Shown piece by piece: positions 1 to 6,221 of a stretch of 9,072 nt of DNA. The stretch is from contig SYDV01000032.1 in NCBI GenBank assembly GCA_005801395.1, positions 1 through 9,072 of the forward strand. Direction: 5' to 3'. Numbering within the stretch: position 1 is the stretch's first letter; each line of letters starts with the position of its first letter. The notes beneath the pieces were generated by a model, which saw only the letters and a list, made by a program, of their open reading frames with translations, was not told the DNA's origin and did no database searches. The stretch comes from Planctomycetia bacterium (GTDB lineage Bacteria > Planctomycetota > UBA11346). The translations under genes and the position numbers were made by a program.

Positions 1-1
1 C

Positions 2-727
2 GATTATTTTAACGGAAGAATTTACCTTGAACGAACGAACCACTATGCACCAGGTGGGCTAGTTTTTGATCCATTAGCACCTAATGGATATCATCCACTT
101 ATTGCGGGGGGAAGTCATGCCCTTGCGCCAAACGTCATCGTTGGTCTTGTGGATCAAGGCTCTGATATTTCGTTAGGCCTTGGAGCAGGAAATTGGTCGG
201 TCTATCCGTCGACAAAAGCTATTCGTATTGATAGAGCCGCATCCATATCACGATCGATAGGAATATATTCAGCTCATACGTGTTACATTTGGGGGAACTT
301 TAACACGAACGATAGGCAAGGAATATCCATTTACGCCGATAGTATGGTGGCGTTATCAGAGGCTTGGGTTGATACGGATGAACTGAATAAAGTCGCTAGC
401 AGAAACGGCGCAATTATTAATGCAATAATCGTAACTAATAACGTTCCTACGGATTTAGAGAATGATGTAGATGGTGGAAGTGGTGGCGTGCAAAACATTT
501 TCAGATTTTTGGAAGATTGGAGCGATAAATATTTCTCATTTAAGGGATCTATTATCGTAAGCGGACGAGCGAAATACACCCGTTCACCAATATACGACCA
601 AGCTTTTCATAAAGAGCCAATTTTGCGATTCACTTATGATGAAAGATTAGAAACGTCAGCCGGTCAGCCTATATCATCACCAAAATCGACTCAGAAAAAA
701 CGTATTTTTGCAACTGTTAGTAAATAA
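2..727 (+). CDS. C-terminal part of a large protein of unknown function, possibly pilus- or surface-associated
   Basis: The reading frame is open from the left edge to a TAA at 725-727, giving 241 visible residues; the start lies outside the window, and the GTG at 149 is internal and has no reason to be the start. The visible part has a middle block containing YIWGNFNTNDRQG, then YADSMVALSEAW, an INAIIVTNNVPT stretch, GGVQNIFRFLEDW, and SFKGSIIVSGRAKY with a downstream RFTYDERL. From memory, this order (a 'Y-x-x-G-N-F-N-T' strand, a helix ending in W, a 'NA-I/L...G/N-x-VPT' strand, 'GGV-x-N-F-RFLE-x-W', then an 'F-x-GS' strand) matches the C-terminal region of large secreted hypothetical proteins of Verrucomicrobiota and Planctomycetota that are sometimes annotated as PilX-like. 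The exact function is unknown. Four sampled rows (1-60, 301-360, 421-480, 541-600) average about 42% GC, while rows in neighbouring genes are near 55%, and codons such as ATA and AGA are common. The gene converges on the aminopeptidase with a 28-bp gap. Confidence 0.72.
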   Translation, partial: DYFNGRIYLERTNHYAPGGLVFDPLAPNGYHPLIAGGSHALAPNVIVGLVDQGSDISLGLGAGNWSVYPSTKAIRIDRAASISRSIGIYSAHTCYIWGNFNTNDRQGISIYADSMVALSEAWVDTDELNKVASRNGAIINAIIVTNNVPTDLENDVDGGSGGVQNIFRFLEDWSDKYFSFKGSIIVSGRAKYTRSPIYDQAFHKEPILRFTYDERLETSAGQPISSPKSTQKKRIFATVSK

Positions 728-755
728 ACGCTCAGGTCTTTATGGTGAGTTTGAG

Positions 756-2030
756 TTAGTTGTTTAAAAACCGCGTCATGAACCGTACAAACGGTTCATG
801 ATCCGCCGTTGCGGCGCATTCTCGCGCACTGTGCATCGATAACATCGGCGATCCGATGTCGGCCACGGCGATGCCTAATCCCGTGGCGGTGATCGGGCCA
901 ATGGTGCTACCGCAGCCAAGATCGGTGCGGGCGACGAAATCTTGTAAGGGAACATCGGCTTGTCGGGCGATTAGACGCATGGCTGCGGCGGTTGCGCCGG
1001 TCGTGGCGTAGCGTTGATTGTGATTGGTTTTAAGCACGGGACCTTGGCCAAGTTGTGGTTTATGCCGGGGTTCATGTCGATCCGCATAATTCGGATGAAC
1101 AGCGTGCGCCATGTCGGCCGACATCATGGTGCTCGATGCTAATGCGGCAAAATAGGCGCTGCGCGATAAACCAAATTCAATGGCGATGCGTTCTAGCGTG
1201 GTCGCCAATAAGGGGCCTTCAGCGCCGGTGGCACTGGCACTACCAATTTCTTCGTGATCAAAACAGGCCAAAACTTGAACCGTGGTTTCATCGCCGTGGT
1301 GGTCAGCGAGTAATGCTAATAAGCCGGCATGACAGGACGCTAAATTATCCAACCGTGGAGCAAATAATAAGGAGTCATGATCTCCGCCAATGGCACTGGG
1401 TGTCAGATCGTACAAAGACAGATCATGGCTGACAATCGCCTGCGGAGATACGCCAGCTGATTTACCGAGAAGATCAAGCAATGCCTCTGCTGGATCGCGA
1501 TCCGTGGCGAGTCCCCAAATGGGCGCGAGGTGTTGTTGCGCGTTTAATTTAACCCCATCGTCGTTTATTTTTCGGTCTAAATGAATGGCTAATTGTGGCA
1601 CACGAGCAATCGGTTTATGGATGTGCACTAGGTGTTGAGCGCCATCGGCGGTGAACACAGAACCAGCTAACCCTAAATCCCGATCTAACCAACTATTCAG
1701 CAACGCGCCGCCATACACTTCGACGCCTAATTGGCGACACCCTTCGCAGTGATAGGCCGCTTTTGGTTTTAGTCGTAGATGTGGTGAATCCGTATGTGCC
1801 CCAATGAGACGGAATTGTCGTATGGACCGTGATTTCAATACGAAGGCAATAATGCTGGCACCTTGTTGAACAAAATATCGACCGGGCTTTAAGTCCCATG
1901 CTGGCTGTGTCGGATCACAGGCGGTAAATTGTGCCGTAATCAGGCGATCGCGTAAGGTGTGCGCTGCGTGCAGCGGGCTTGGTGAAGCATCGATAAAATG
2001 ACACAAATCATGAACGACGGTGGTTTGCAT
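756..2030 (-). CDS. apeB: M18 family aminopeptidase (aspartyl aminopeptidase-like)
   Basis: This is a cytosolic, dinuclear-zinc aminopeptidase of MEROPS family M18, which removes N-terminal residues (often acidic ones) from peptides. With the start at 2030 it has 424 residues, the usual bacterial length. Visible family marks are an N-terminal DASPSPLHA, the metal site HTDSP (His79), a PRLDN with Asp228, the catalytic pair in CFDHEEIGS (Glu260-Glu261), SADMAHAVHPNY (Asp306), and the C-terminal MHSARE (His400). All expected ligands and the catalytic Glu are present, so the enzyme should be active. An upstream in-frame ATG at 2085-2087 would add 19 residues, but it overlaps the -10 box of a good promoter, and other M18 proteins begin just before the DLC-FIDASPSP segment; I therefore chose 2030. 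No Shine-Dalgarno precedes either start. The gene stands alone, divergent from the lactonase-like lipoprotein gene and convergent with the gene at the left edge. Its last codons form a strong hairpin. Confidence 0.95.
   Translation of the reverse strand: MQTTVVHDLCHFIDASPSPLHAAHTLRDRLITAQFTACDPTQPAWDLKPGRYFVQQGASIIAFVLKSRSIRQFRLIGAHTDSPHLRLKPKAAYHCEGCRQLGVEVYGGALLNSWLDRDLGLAGSVFTADGAQHLVHIHKPIARVPQLAIHLDRKINDDGVKLNAQQHLAPIWGLATDRDPAEALLDLLGKSAGVSPQAIVSHDLSLYDLTPSAIGGDHDSLLFAPRLDNLASCHAGLLALLADHHGDETTVQVLACFDHEEIGSASATGAEGPLLATTLERIAIEFGLSRSAYFAALASSTMMSADMAHAVHPNYADRHEPRHKPQLGQGPVLKTNHNQRYATTGATAAAMRLIARQADVPLQDFVARTDLGCGSTIGPITATGLGIAVADIGSPMLSMHSARECAATADHEPFVRFMTRFLNN
776..801 (-). terminator. 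terminator-like hairpin inside the 3' end of the aminopeptidase gene
   Basis: A perfect 11-bp inverted repeat, with arms at 776-786 and 791-801 and a 4-nt loop, lies in the last 15 codons of the minus-strand gene. Read on the minus strand it is followed by CGCGG and then TTTTT (766-770) before the stop codon. Stem plus T-run resembles an intrinsic terminator, although the 5-nt gap between stem and T-run is longer than usual, so it may instead act only as an mRNA 3' stabiliser. Confidence 0.45.
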
Positions 2031-2085
2031 AGGCACTATGGTGTGGGCGGTGGCGCGTCCGCAACGTTGGAACGCCTGCGTGCGC

Positions 2086-2114
2086 ATTTTAGCAAGGAAT
2101 CACGTGATGGTCAG
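2086..2114 (-). promoter_or_regulatory. sigma-70-type promoter of the M18 aminopeptidase gene
   Basis: On the minus strand a CTGACC hexamer (2114-2109) is followed after exactly 17 nt by TAAAAT (2091-2086), preceded by TGC, giving an extended -10. Four of six bases match the -35 consensus and five of six the -10. Transcription would begin near 2079, leaving a leader of roughly 50 nt before the ATG at 2030. It makes the longer start at 2087 unlikely, because that ATG overlaps the -10 box. Confidence 0.55.
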
Positions 2115-2136
2115 GATGATGACCTGGGCCTTTTTT
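2109..2136 (+). promoter_or_regulatory. dyad followed by T6 in the divergent control region
   Basis: GGTCA (2109-2113) and TGACC (2120-2124) form an inverted repeat with a 6-nt spacer that covers the -35 box of the aminopeptidase promoter, a position suited to an operator. On the plus strand an alternative imperfect stem (GG-T-CAGG against CCTG-GG-CC, 2109-2115 with 2123-2130) runs straight into TTTTTT (2131-2136), so it could also be an intrinsic terminator or attenuator in a long leader of the lipoprotein gene. I see no convincing plus-strand promoter upstream, so neither role is established. Confidence 0.3.
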
Positions 2137-2223
2137 CCTTAAACGTGTGTGCGAGACAACCGAATAACTACGACAACAATGAGTTGTATGGTGTGATGCT
2201 TGACTGAAACCGTACCTCTTCGC

Positions 2224-2231
2224 AAAAGGAG
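2224..2231 (+). promoter_or_regulatory. strong Shine-Dalgarno that fixes the lipoprotein start
   Basis: AAAAGGAG lies 7 nt upstream of the ATG at 2239. It is the only clear Shine-Dalgarno among the genes whose starts are visible, and it rules in favour of this ATG over the in-frame TTG at 2200, which has no such signal. Confidence 0.85.
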
Positions 2232-2238
2232 TTCTTAC

Positions 2239-3336
2239 ATGCGATCATTCAGAGAATCTGCAACATCAACAATATCAGCCTGGTTATTGTTCAGCGTTGG
2301 AATTTTCGTGGTTGGAGGCTGTCAGCCAACCGACCGTCCTACAACTTCTGGAGTATCAACCGTGCAAACTTTGGGTTCTATTGACCGTCTCGACCCTGCT
2401 TTAAATGCTTTAGTGCCAGTAGCCGCACAAATGGAAATAATTGCGGAAGGATTTGATTGGAGTGAAGGACCCGTGTGGGTGAAAACCGGCGGAACAACCG
2501 GCTATTTATTGTTTAGCGATATTCCGCCCAACAAAGTGCACAAATGGGAAGCGAATAAAGGCGTCAGTGTTTATTTGCAGCAAAGCGGCTGGTTAGGACC
2601 AATTCCACGTCCGGACAGTTCCCCACCCGATGAACCAGGATCGAATGCTTTAATCGTCGATGCGCAGGGACGCTTGGTGTTATGCCAACATGGTCTGCGG
2701 CAAATGGCACGCATGGATGCGCCGATGACGGCACCGGCGTCAAAATTTGTGACCATTGCTGATCGTTATCAGGGCAAGCGTCTCAATAGTCCGAACGATG
2801 CGGTATATCATCCGAATGGCGATATTTATTTCACCGATCCTCCATACGGCTTGCCACGTAAAATGGATGACCCGACAAAAGAGCTGGATTTCCAGGGCGT
2901 TTATCGTGTGAAACCAGATGGTACGGTGACGTTATTGACGAAGGAAATGAGCCGACCCAATGGCCTCGCATTTTCACCGGATTTAAAAACACTGTACGTG
3001 GCAAACTCTGATCCCAAGCGCGCTATTTGGATGGCCTTTCCCGTTAAAGAAGATGGCACGCTGGGTGAAGGAAAAGTATTTGTCGATGTCACCAATCAGG
3101 TTGGCAAACTGAAAGGATTACCAGATGGCATGAAAATAGATAAGGCAGGTAATATCTTTGCAACGGGCCCAGGCGGTGTGTTGATCTTTAATAAAGATGG
3201 AAAACACCTAGGAACCTGCTTGACCGGCCAAGCGACCAGCAATTGCGCCTTTGGTGAAGACGGTAAAACCTTATTTATTACCGCAGATAATTATATTCTA
3301 CGTCTGCGCTTATCGACGATTGGTGTGGGATATTGA
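2239..3336 (+). CDS. SMP-30/gluconolactonase family lipoprotein
   Basis: A 365-residue six-bladed beta-propeller of the SMP-30/gluconolactonase/LRE family (PF08450 type), whose characterised members hydrolyse sugar lactones using one divalent metal. The N-terminus has a short basic start, a hydrophobic stretch and a lipobox ending VVGGC with Cys28, so the protein is probably lipid-anchored and faces the periplasm. The propeller runs from about residue 65 to the end. The expected metal and catalytic residues are all visible: Glu76 in WSEGP, Asn186 in NSPND, Asn241 in RPNG and Asp296 in LPDG. YFTDPPYGLP and a C-terminal TLFIT segment are also typical. The exact substrate cannot be read from the sequence; a periplasmic gluconolactonase-like activity is the best guess. 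The start at 2239 is set by the Shine-Dalgarno and restores a proper signal peptide. The gene is divergent from the aminopeptidase gene and convergent with mutL across only 27 bp, in which I see no terminator. Confidence 0.9.
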   Translation: MRSFRESATSTISAWLLFSVGIFVVGGCQPTDRPTTSGVSTVQTLGSIDRLDPALNALVPVAAQMEIIAEGFDWSEGPVWVKTGGTTGYLLFSDIPPNKVHKWEANKGVSVYLQQSGWLGPIPRPDSSPPDEPGSNALIVDAQGRLVLCQHGLRQMARMDAPMTAPASKFVTIADRYQGKRLNSPNDAVYHPNGDIYFTDPPYGLPRKMDDPTKELDFQGVYRVKPDGTVTLLTKEMSRPNGLAFSPDLKTLYVANSDPKRAIWMAFPVKEDGTLGEGKVFVDVTNQVGKLKGLPDGMKIDKAGNIFATGPGGVLIFNKDGKHLGTCLTGQATSNCAFGEDGKTLFITADNYILRLRLSTIGVGY

Positions 3337-3363
3337 ATTGAGCATAAAACAATTGTGTTGAAG

Positions 3364-5256
3364 TTACGAGCGTTGAAAACGCCGTTCTAATTCGCCCCAC
3401 GATAAATCTAAAGTCGTGGGGCGTCCGTGTGGACAGTGTTCTAAATCGTCAAAACGATCTAATAAACGCGCTAATTCCCATAATTCGTCGTTGCCTAATT
3501 CTTGTCCGGCTTTAACCGCTGCGTGACAAGCAGCGCTATGAGCTAAACGTTCAGACAGCGCCGAAGTCACGGCATTCGGCGCTGGACTAGAGGCTAATTC
3601 AGCAAAAAACCGCGCCCAGTTGGTGCGTTTTAATAAGGCGGGATGCGCGGTAATCGCAATTTGTCCCTGGGGCGTGACGCTGGCCAAAATGCCGACACGC
3701 GCAATTTCTGGTAATAACGGTGCCAATAATGCAACTTCATGACGTAATAAATCGATCGTTATGGGTATTAATAATTCTTGGCGACCGTGGGCAAGGATAT
3801 CGGCGATGCTGGGATCAAGGACATGTAATAAAGCTTTTTCATGGAGCGCATGTTGATCGACCAAACGAATACCACGATCAGTTTCGATCAGCACAAACAT
3901 GCGATTGAGTTGTAACACGCGACGAATGCGGGTGGTGGCTTTGGCGGGAATATTCGGCGCGGATGGCGCTGTGGGCGACGAACTGACATACGCAGCGGTT
4001 GTTTCAGCGACGCGATTATTCGTCAAATGATTCGCCAAGGGCTCGCGGTTTTCTGGTTCAGCGAGGGGAACAATCGGCGGAATAAATCGTTCTTGTATTA
4101 CGATTTGGGCAGATGGCTGTTGCAATGATGGTTGTGACAAAGGCGCAGGGCGAACAATGGTGCGTTGAATAATCGCAGAGCCAGGCGGATGAGTTGGCGC
4201 ACTGGTCGTGTTGCTCTTGCTTGCCGTGGTGGTTGGTAATAAGGAAAAACCACCAGCATTTGCGCTGAGCACCATTTGCAAAGCTTGGCGGACAAAAGCA
4301 AACACTTCACCTTCATGGCGAAAACGAACTTCGGATTTTGTTGGGTGCACATTGACGTCGACCTGGGATGGATCGATGTCTAAGTGGAGAAAAACCGTTC
4401 CGTGCAATCGTGGTTCAAGAAAGCCCTTAAAACCATCGCGAATAGCGGCAAATAACAAACGATCTTTGACAAAACGACCATTGAGGAAAATAAATTGGCG
4501 TTTGGTGGTAGGTCGCGCTTCTTGTGGATGAGCAATAAAACCAGCAATTTGCATGGTGTCGGTATGATGTGCGACAGCCAATAAACGATCGGCCAGCGCT
4601 GCGCCAAACAGCGAGCGTACTCGTGTTTGTAAGGTTTCACCGGATGGTTGATCAAGAGCGGTGCGATTATTGATGTCCAAACGGAAGGCGACTTGTGGAT
4701 GACTCAACGCTAGGCGCATGACTTGATCGGTGACATGACCAGCTTCGGCGGCTTCGGTTTTTAAAAACTTTAATCGCGCGGGAACATTCCAAAATAAATT
4801 TCGCACACTGATGCGGGATCCAGGCGCCATCGCGCAAGGGGCAAATGCTGTTTCCGTACCACCCGATAAACGTAATTCATATCCTTGTGCGGCATCATGC
4901 AAACGACTGGCTAAACTAATTTCACTAACTCCGGCGATCGATGGTAATGCTTCACCGCGAAACCCAAGGGTGGAAATGCGAAATAAATCATCTGCGGTGT
5001 AAATTTTACTCGTGGCGTGACGCGACACGGCTAAACGCAAATCGTCTTCGCGCATTCCATGGCCGTCATCTTCGACTTCGACTAATCGTCGACCACCATC
5101 TTCCAGGCGAATAACCACCTGTTTTGCCCCGGCATCCAAAGCATTTTCTGTCAGTTCTTTTACCACCGCTGCTGGGCGTTCGACCACTTCACCAGCGGCA
5201 ATTTGATTAGCAATCAGATCAGGTAATTGACGAATAATGGGTGGCTGGGTGGCCAT
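3364..5256 (-). CDS. mutL: DNA mismatch repair protein MutL with endonuclease motifs
   Basis: MutL is the ATP-driven partner of MutS in mismatch repair. The 630-residue protein has the N-terminal GHKL ATPase with KELTENALDAG (general base Glu34, Asn38), DDGHGM (63-68), SRHATSK (78-84) and GFRGEAL (98-104), then the transducer domain ending in NVHPTKSEVRF (302-312). Residues about 335-440 form a Ser/Thr/Pro/Ala-rich linker. The C-terminal dimerisation domain keeps the nicking-endonuclease motifs: DQHA (467-470) with Glu473, ACHAAVKA (576-583), CPHGRP (608-613) and a terminal FQR (627-629). This indicates a MutL that nicks DNA itself, as in bacteria lacking MutH, unlike the E. coli type. One oddity is that the last Glu of DQHA-x2-E-x4-E is His478. 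The gene starts 9 bp after the glycosyltransferase stop, so the two are probably co-transcribed. No Shine-Dalgarno precedes its ATG, and translation may depend on coupling to the upstream gene. Confidence 0.97.
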   Translation of the reverse strand: MATQPPIIRQLPDLIANQIAAGEVVERPAAVVKELTENALDAGAKQVVIRLEDGGRRLVEVEDDGHGMREDDLRLAVSRHATSKIYTADDLFRISTLGFRGEALPSIAGVSEISLASRLHDAAQGYELRLSGGTETAFAPCAMAPGSRISVRNLFWNVPARLKFLKTEAAEAGHVTDQVMRLALSHPQVAFRLDINNRTALDQPSGETLQTRVRSLFGAALADRLLAVAHHTDTMQIAGFIAHPQEARPTTKRQFIFLNGRFVKDRLLFAAIRDGFKGFLEPRLHGTVFLHLDIDPSQVDVNVHPTKSEVRFRHEGEVFAFVRQALQMVLSANAGGFSLLPTTTASKSNTTSAPTHPPGSAIIQRTIVRPAPLSQPSLQQPSAQIVIQERFIPPIVPLAEPENREPLANHLTNNRVAETTAAYVSSSPTAPSAPNIPAKATTRIRRVLQLNRMFVLIETDRGIRLVDQHALHEKALLHVLDPSIADILAHGRQELLIPITIDLLRHEVALLAPLLPEIARVGILASVTPQGQIAITAHPALLKRTNWARFFAELASSPAPNAVTSALSERLAHSAACHAAVKAGQELGNDELWELARLLDRFDDLEHCPHGRPTTLDLSWGELERRFQRS

Positions 5257-5269
5257 AACGTGACGTTAT
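5255..5269. repeat. 15-bp palindrome spanning the glycosyltransferase stop and the mutL start
   Basis: ATAACGT-G-ACGTTAT is a perfect 7-bp inverted repeat around one central base. It contains the TAA stop of the upstream gene (5266-5268) and the first two bases of the mutL ATG (5254-5256). In RNA it could form only a weak 5-bp stem with a 5-nt loop. It may be chance or a binding site. Confidence 0.4.
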
Positions 5270-6090
5270 CCCGATGCCGTGGAAAAAATTAAAGGCGCAG
5301 CAGGTTCATGTTCGTGCAGGACAGCGTTTTTTGGTTTTATATTGGGCAAAACAAAAGGTGGGCTTGGCGCTAAACGTCGACTTCCGCGACAACGCATCAA
5401 GCTTAACAAGACGGCGCGGAAAAAACGTAAGGTATCAAAGAGCGGATGAACGCCTGATTTTTTATCATTATAAATAACGGTGATTGGAACTTCGACGACG
5501 CGACAACCAGAGCGTGCCGCTAATACACACATTTCAGATTCTAAATCATAACGATGACCAGTCATAGGTAGTGACAATAATAAACGTGGATCGCAAACTC
5601 GATATCCACTTTGACTGTCACGAATGCGCCGACCTGCTGCTAATGTCACTAAGAGACTGCTTAAACGATTAAGGAACCGCCGATGGAGTGGTTGCTGTTG
5701 TAGATTTAACATACGCATACCAATGACTAAATCCGCACCAAGTAAGGCGGCTTGAATCAGGCGCGGGGCTTCTAACGGATCGTGTTGTCCATCGCCGTCT
5801 AATAATAAAATGCGACGATAACCATGTTCGACTGCGAAACGGCAAGCGGCAATAATCGCCGTGCCTTTGCCGCCATTAGCGCGTTGTAGTACCAGTGCGC
5901 CTTGTTCCCGCGCGACTTCAGCGGTCGCATCACGACTGCCATCATCAACCACCAACACCGTGAGCCCCAGCGAGCGCAAGCCAACAATGACCGGAGCAAT
6001 ACGGGACGCTTCATTGTAAGCAGGAACAACCGCTAACAGTGATTGGCGGCAGCTAGCTGCTTGCTCTCTCGACAGGGGTGGCCGACGCAT
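5266..6090 (-). CDS. Family 2 glycosyltransferase, dolichyl-phosphate mannose synthase-like
   Basis: A 274-residue GT-A fold enzyme of the GT2 family, DPM1-like group, which typically transfers a sugar from a nucleotide donor to polyprenyl phosphate at the inner face of the membrane. Visible marks are VVPAYNEASR (21-30), VVDDGS (47-52) for the nucleotide, NGGKGTA (72-78), the metal-binding DGDGQHDP (98-105), DSQSGYR (158-164), and a YDLESEM helix (181-187) with acidic catalytic candidates. Residues 199-225 (VEVPITVIYND, then FDTLRFFRA) are the usual end of this domain. No clear membrane helix follows; instead there is a short Pro-rich tail (241-274), so the enzyme is probably soluble or peripheral. 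The acceptor and the sugar are not identifiable. It is the first gene of a likely operon with mutL and lies 131 bp after the transporter gene. No Shine-Dalgarno is seen at the ATG, but the start places the catalytic domain correctly. Confidence 0.88.
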   Translation of the reverse strand: MRRPPLSREQAASCRQSLLAVVPAYNEASRIAPVIVGLRSLGLTVLVVDDGSRDATAEVAREQGALVLQRANGGKGTAIIAACRFAVEHGYRRILLLDGDGQHDPLEAPRLIQAALLGADLVIGMRMLNLQQQPLHRRFLNRLSSLLVTLAAGRRIRDSQSGYRVCDPRLLLSLPMTGHRYDLESEMCVLAARSGCRVVEVPITVIYNDKKSGVHPLFDTLRFFRAVLLSLMRCRGSRRLAPSPPFVLPNIKPKNAVLHEHEPAAPLIFSTASG

Positions 6091-6162
6091 GGGTCAGAGA
6101 TGCTAGACCATCGTTTATCAATACTAGTCGTACCTTGGCGAGTCGATTTGCTGCTGATAGCC

Positions 6163-6186
6163 GGCAGTGTCTGTTTATTCACCGCC
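6163..6186 (-). other. possible hairpin in the transporter-glycosyltransferase gap
   Basis: The 131-bp gap (6091-6221) holds no gene. On the minus strand it can form a 7-bp stem with one G-U pair (arms at 6180-6186 and 6163-6169) and a 10-nt loop, with no T-run after it. A TAGTAT hexamer lies on the minus strand nearer the glycosyltransferase start, but no matching -35 box was found, so I cannot say whether the transporter and the downstream pair are one transcript. Confidence 0.25.
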
Positions 6187-6221
6187 TGACGGTGTCATTA
6201 GCGGCATGAGCCGATGATTCG

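Noticed and set aside
1055..1432. Plus-strand open frame of 125 codons opposite the aminopeptidase gene
   Set aside because: It lies wholly inside a well-supported M18 gene on the other strand, and its residues (rich in W, R and H) match no family I know.
2031..2087. Longer aminopeptidase start at 2087 adding 19 residues
   Set aside because: The ATG overlaps the -10 box of the likely promoter, and the extra residues do not resemble the family N-terminus.
2173..2187. ACAAC-N5-GTTGT inverted repeat upstream of the lipoprotein gene
   Set aside because: Only 5 bp per arm and not linked to a promoter or start; expected by chance in a region of this size.
2200..2238. Upstream TTG start for the lipoprotein gene
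   Set aside because: It has no Shine-Dalgarno and would put 13 residues ahead of a proper lipoprotein signal peptide; the ATG at 2239 has a strong Shine-Dalgarno.
3337..3363. Possible bidirectional terminator between the lipoprotein gene and mutL
   Set aside because: The 27-bp gap contains only an 8-bp ACAATTGT palindrome without a stem long enough or a T-run.
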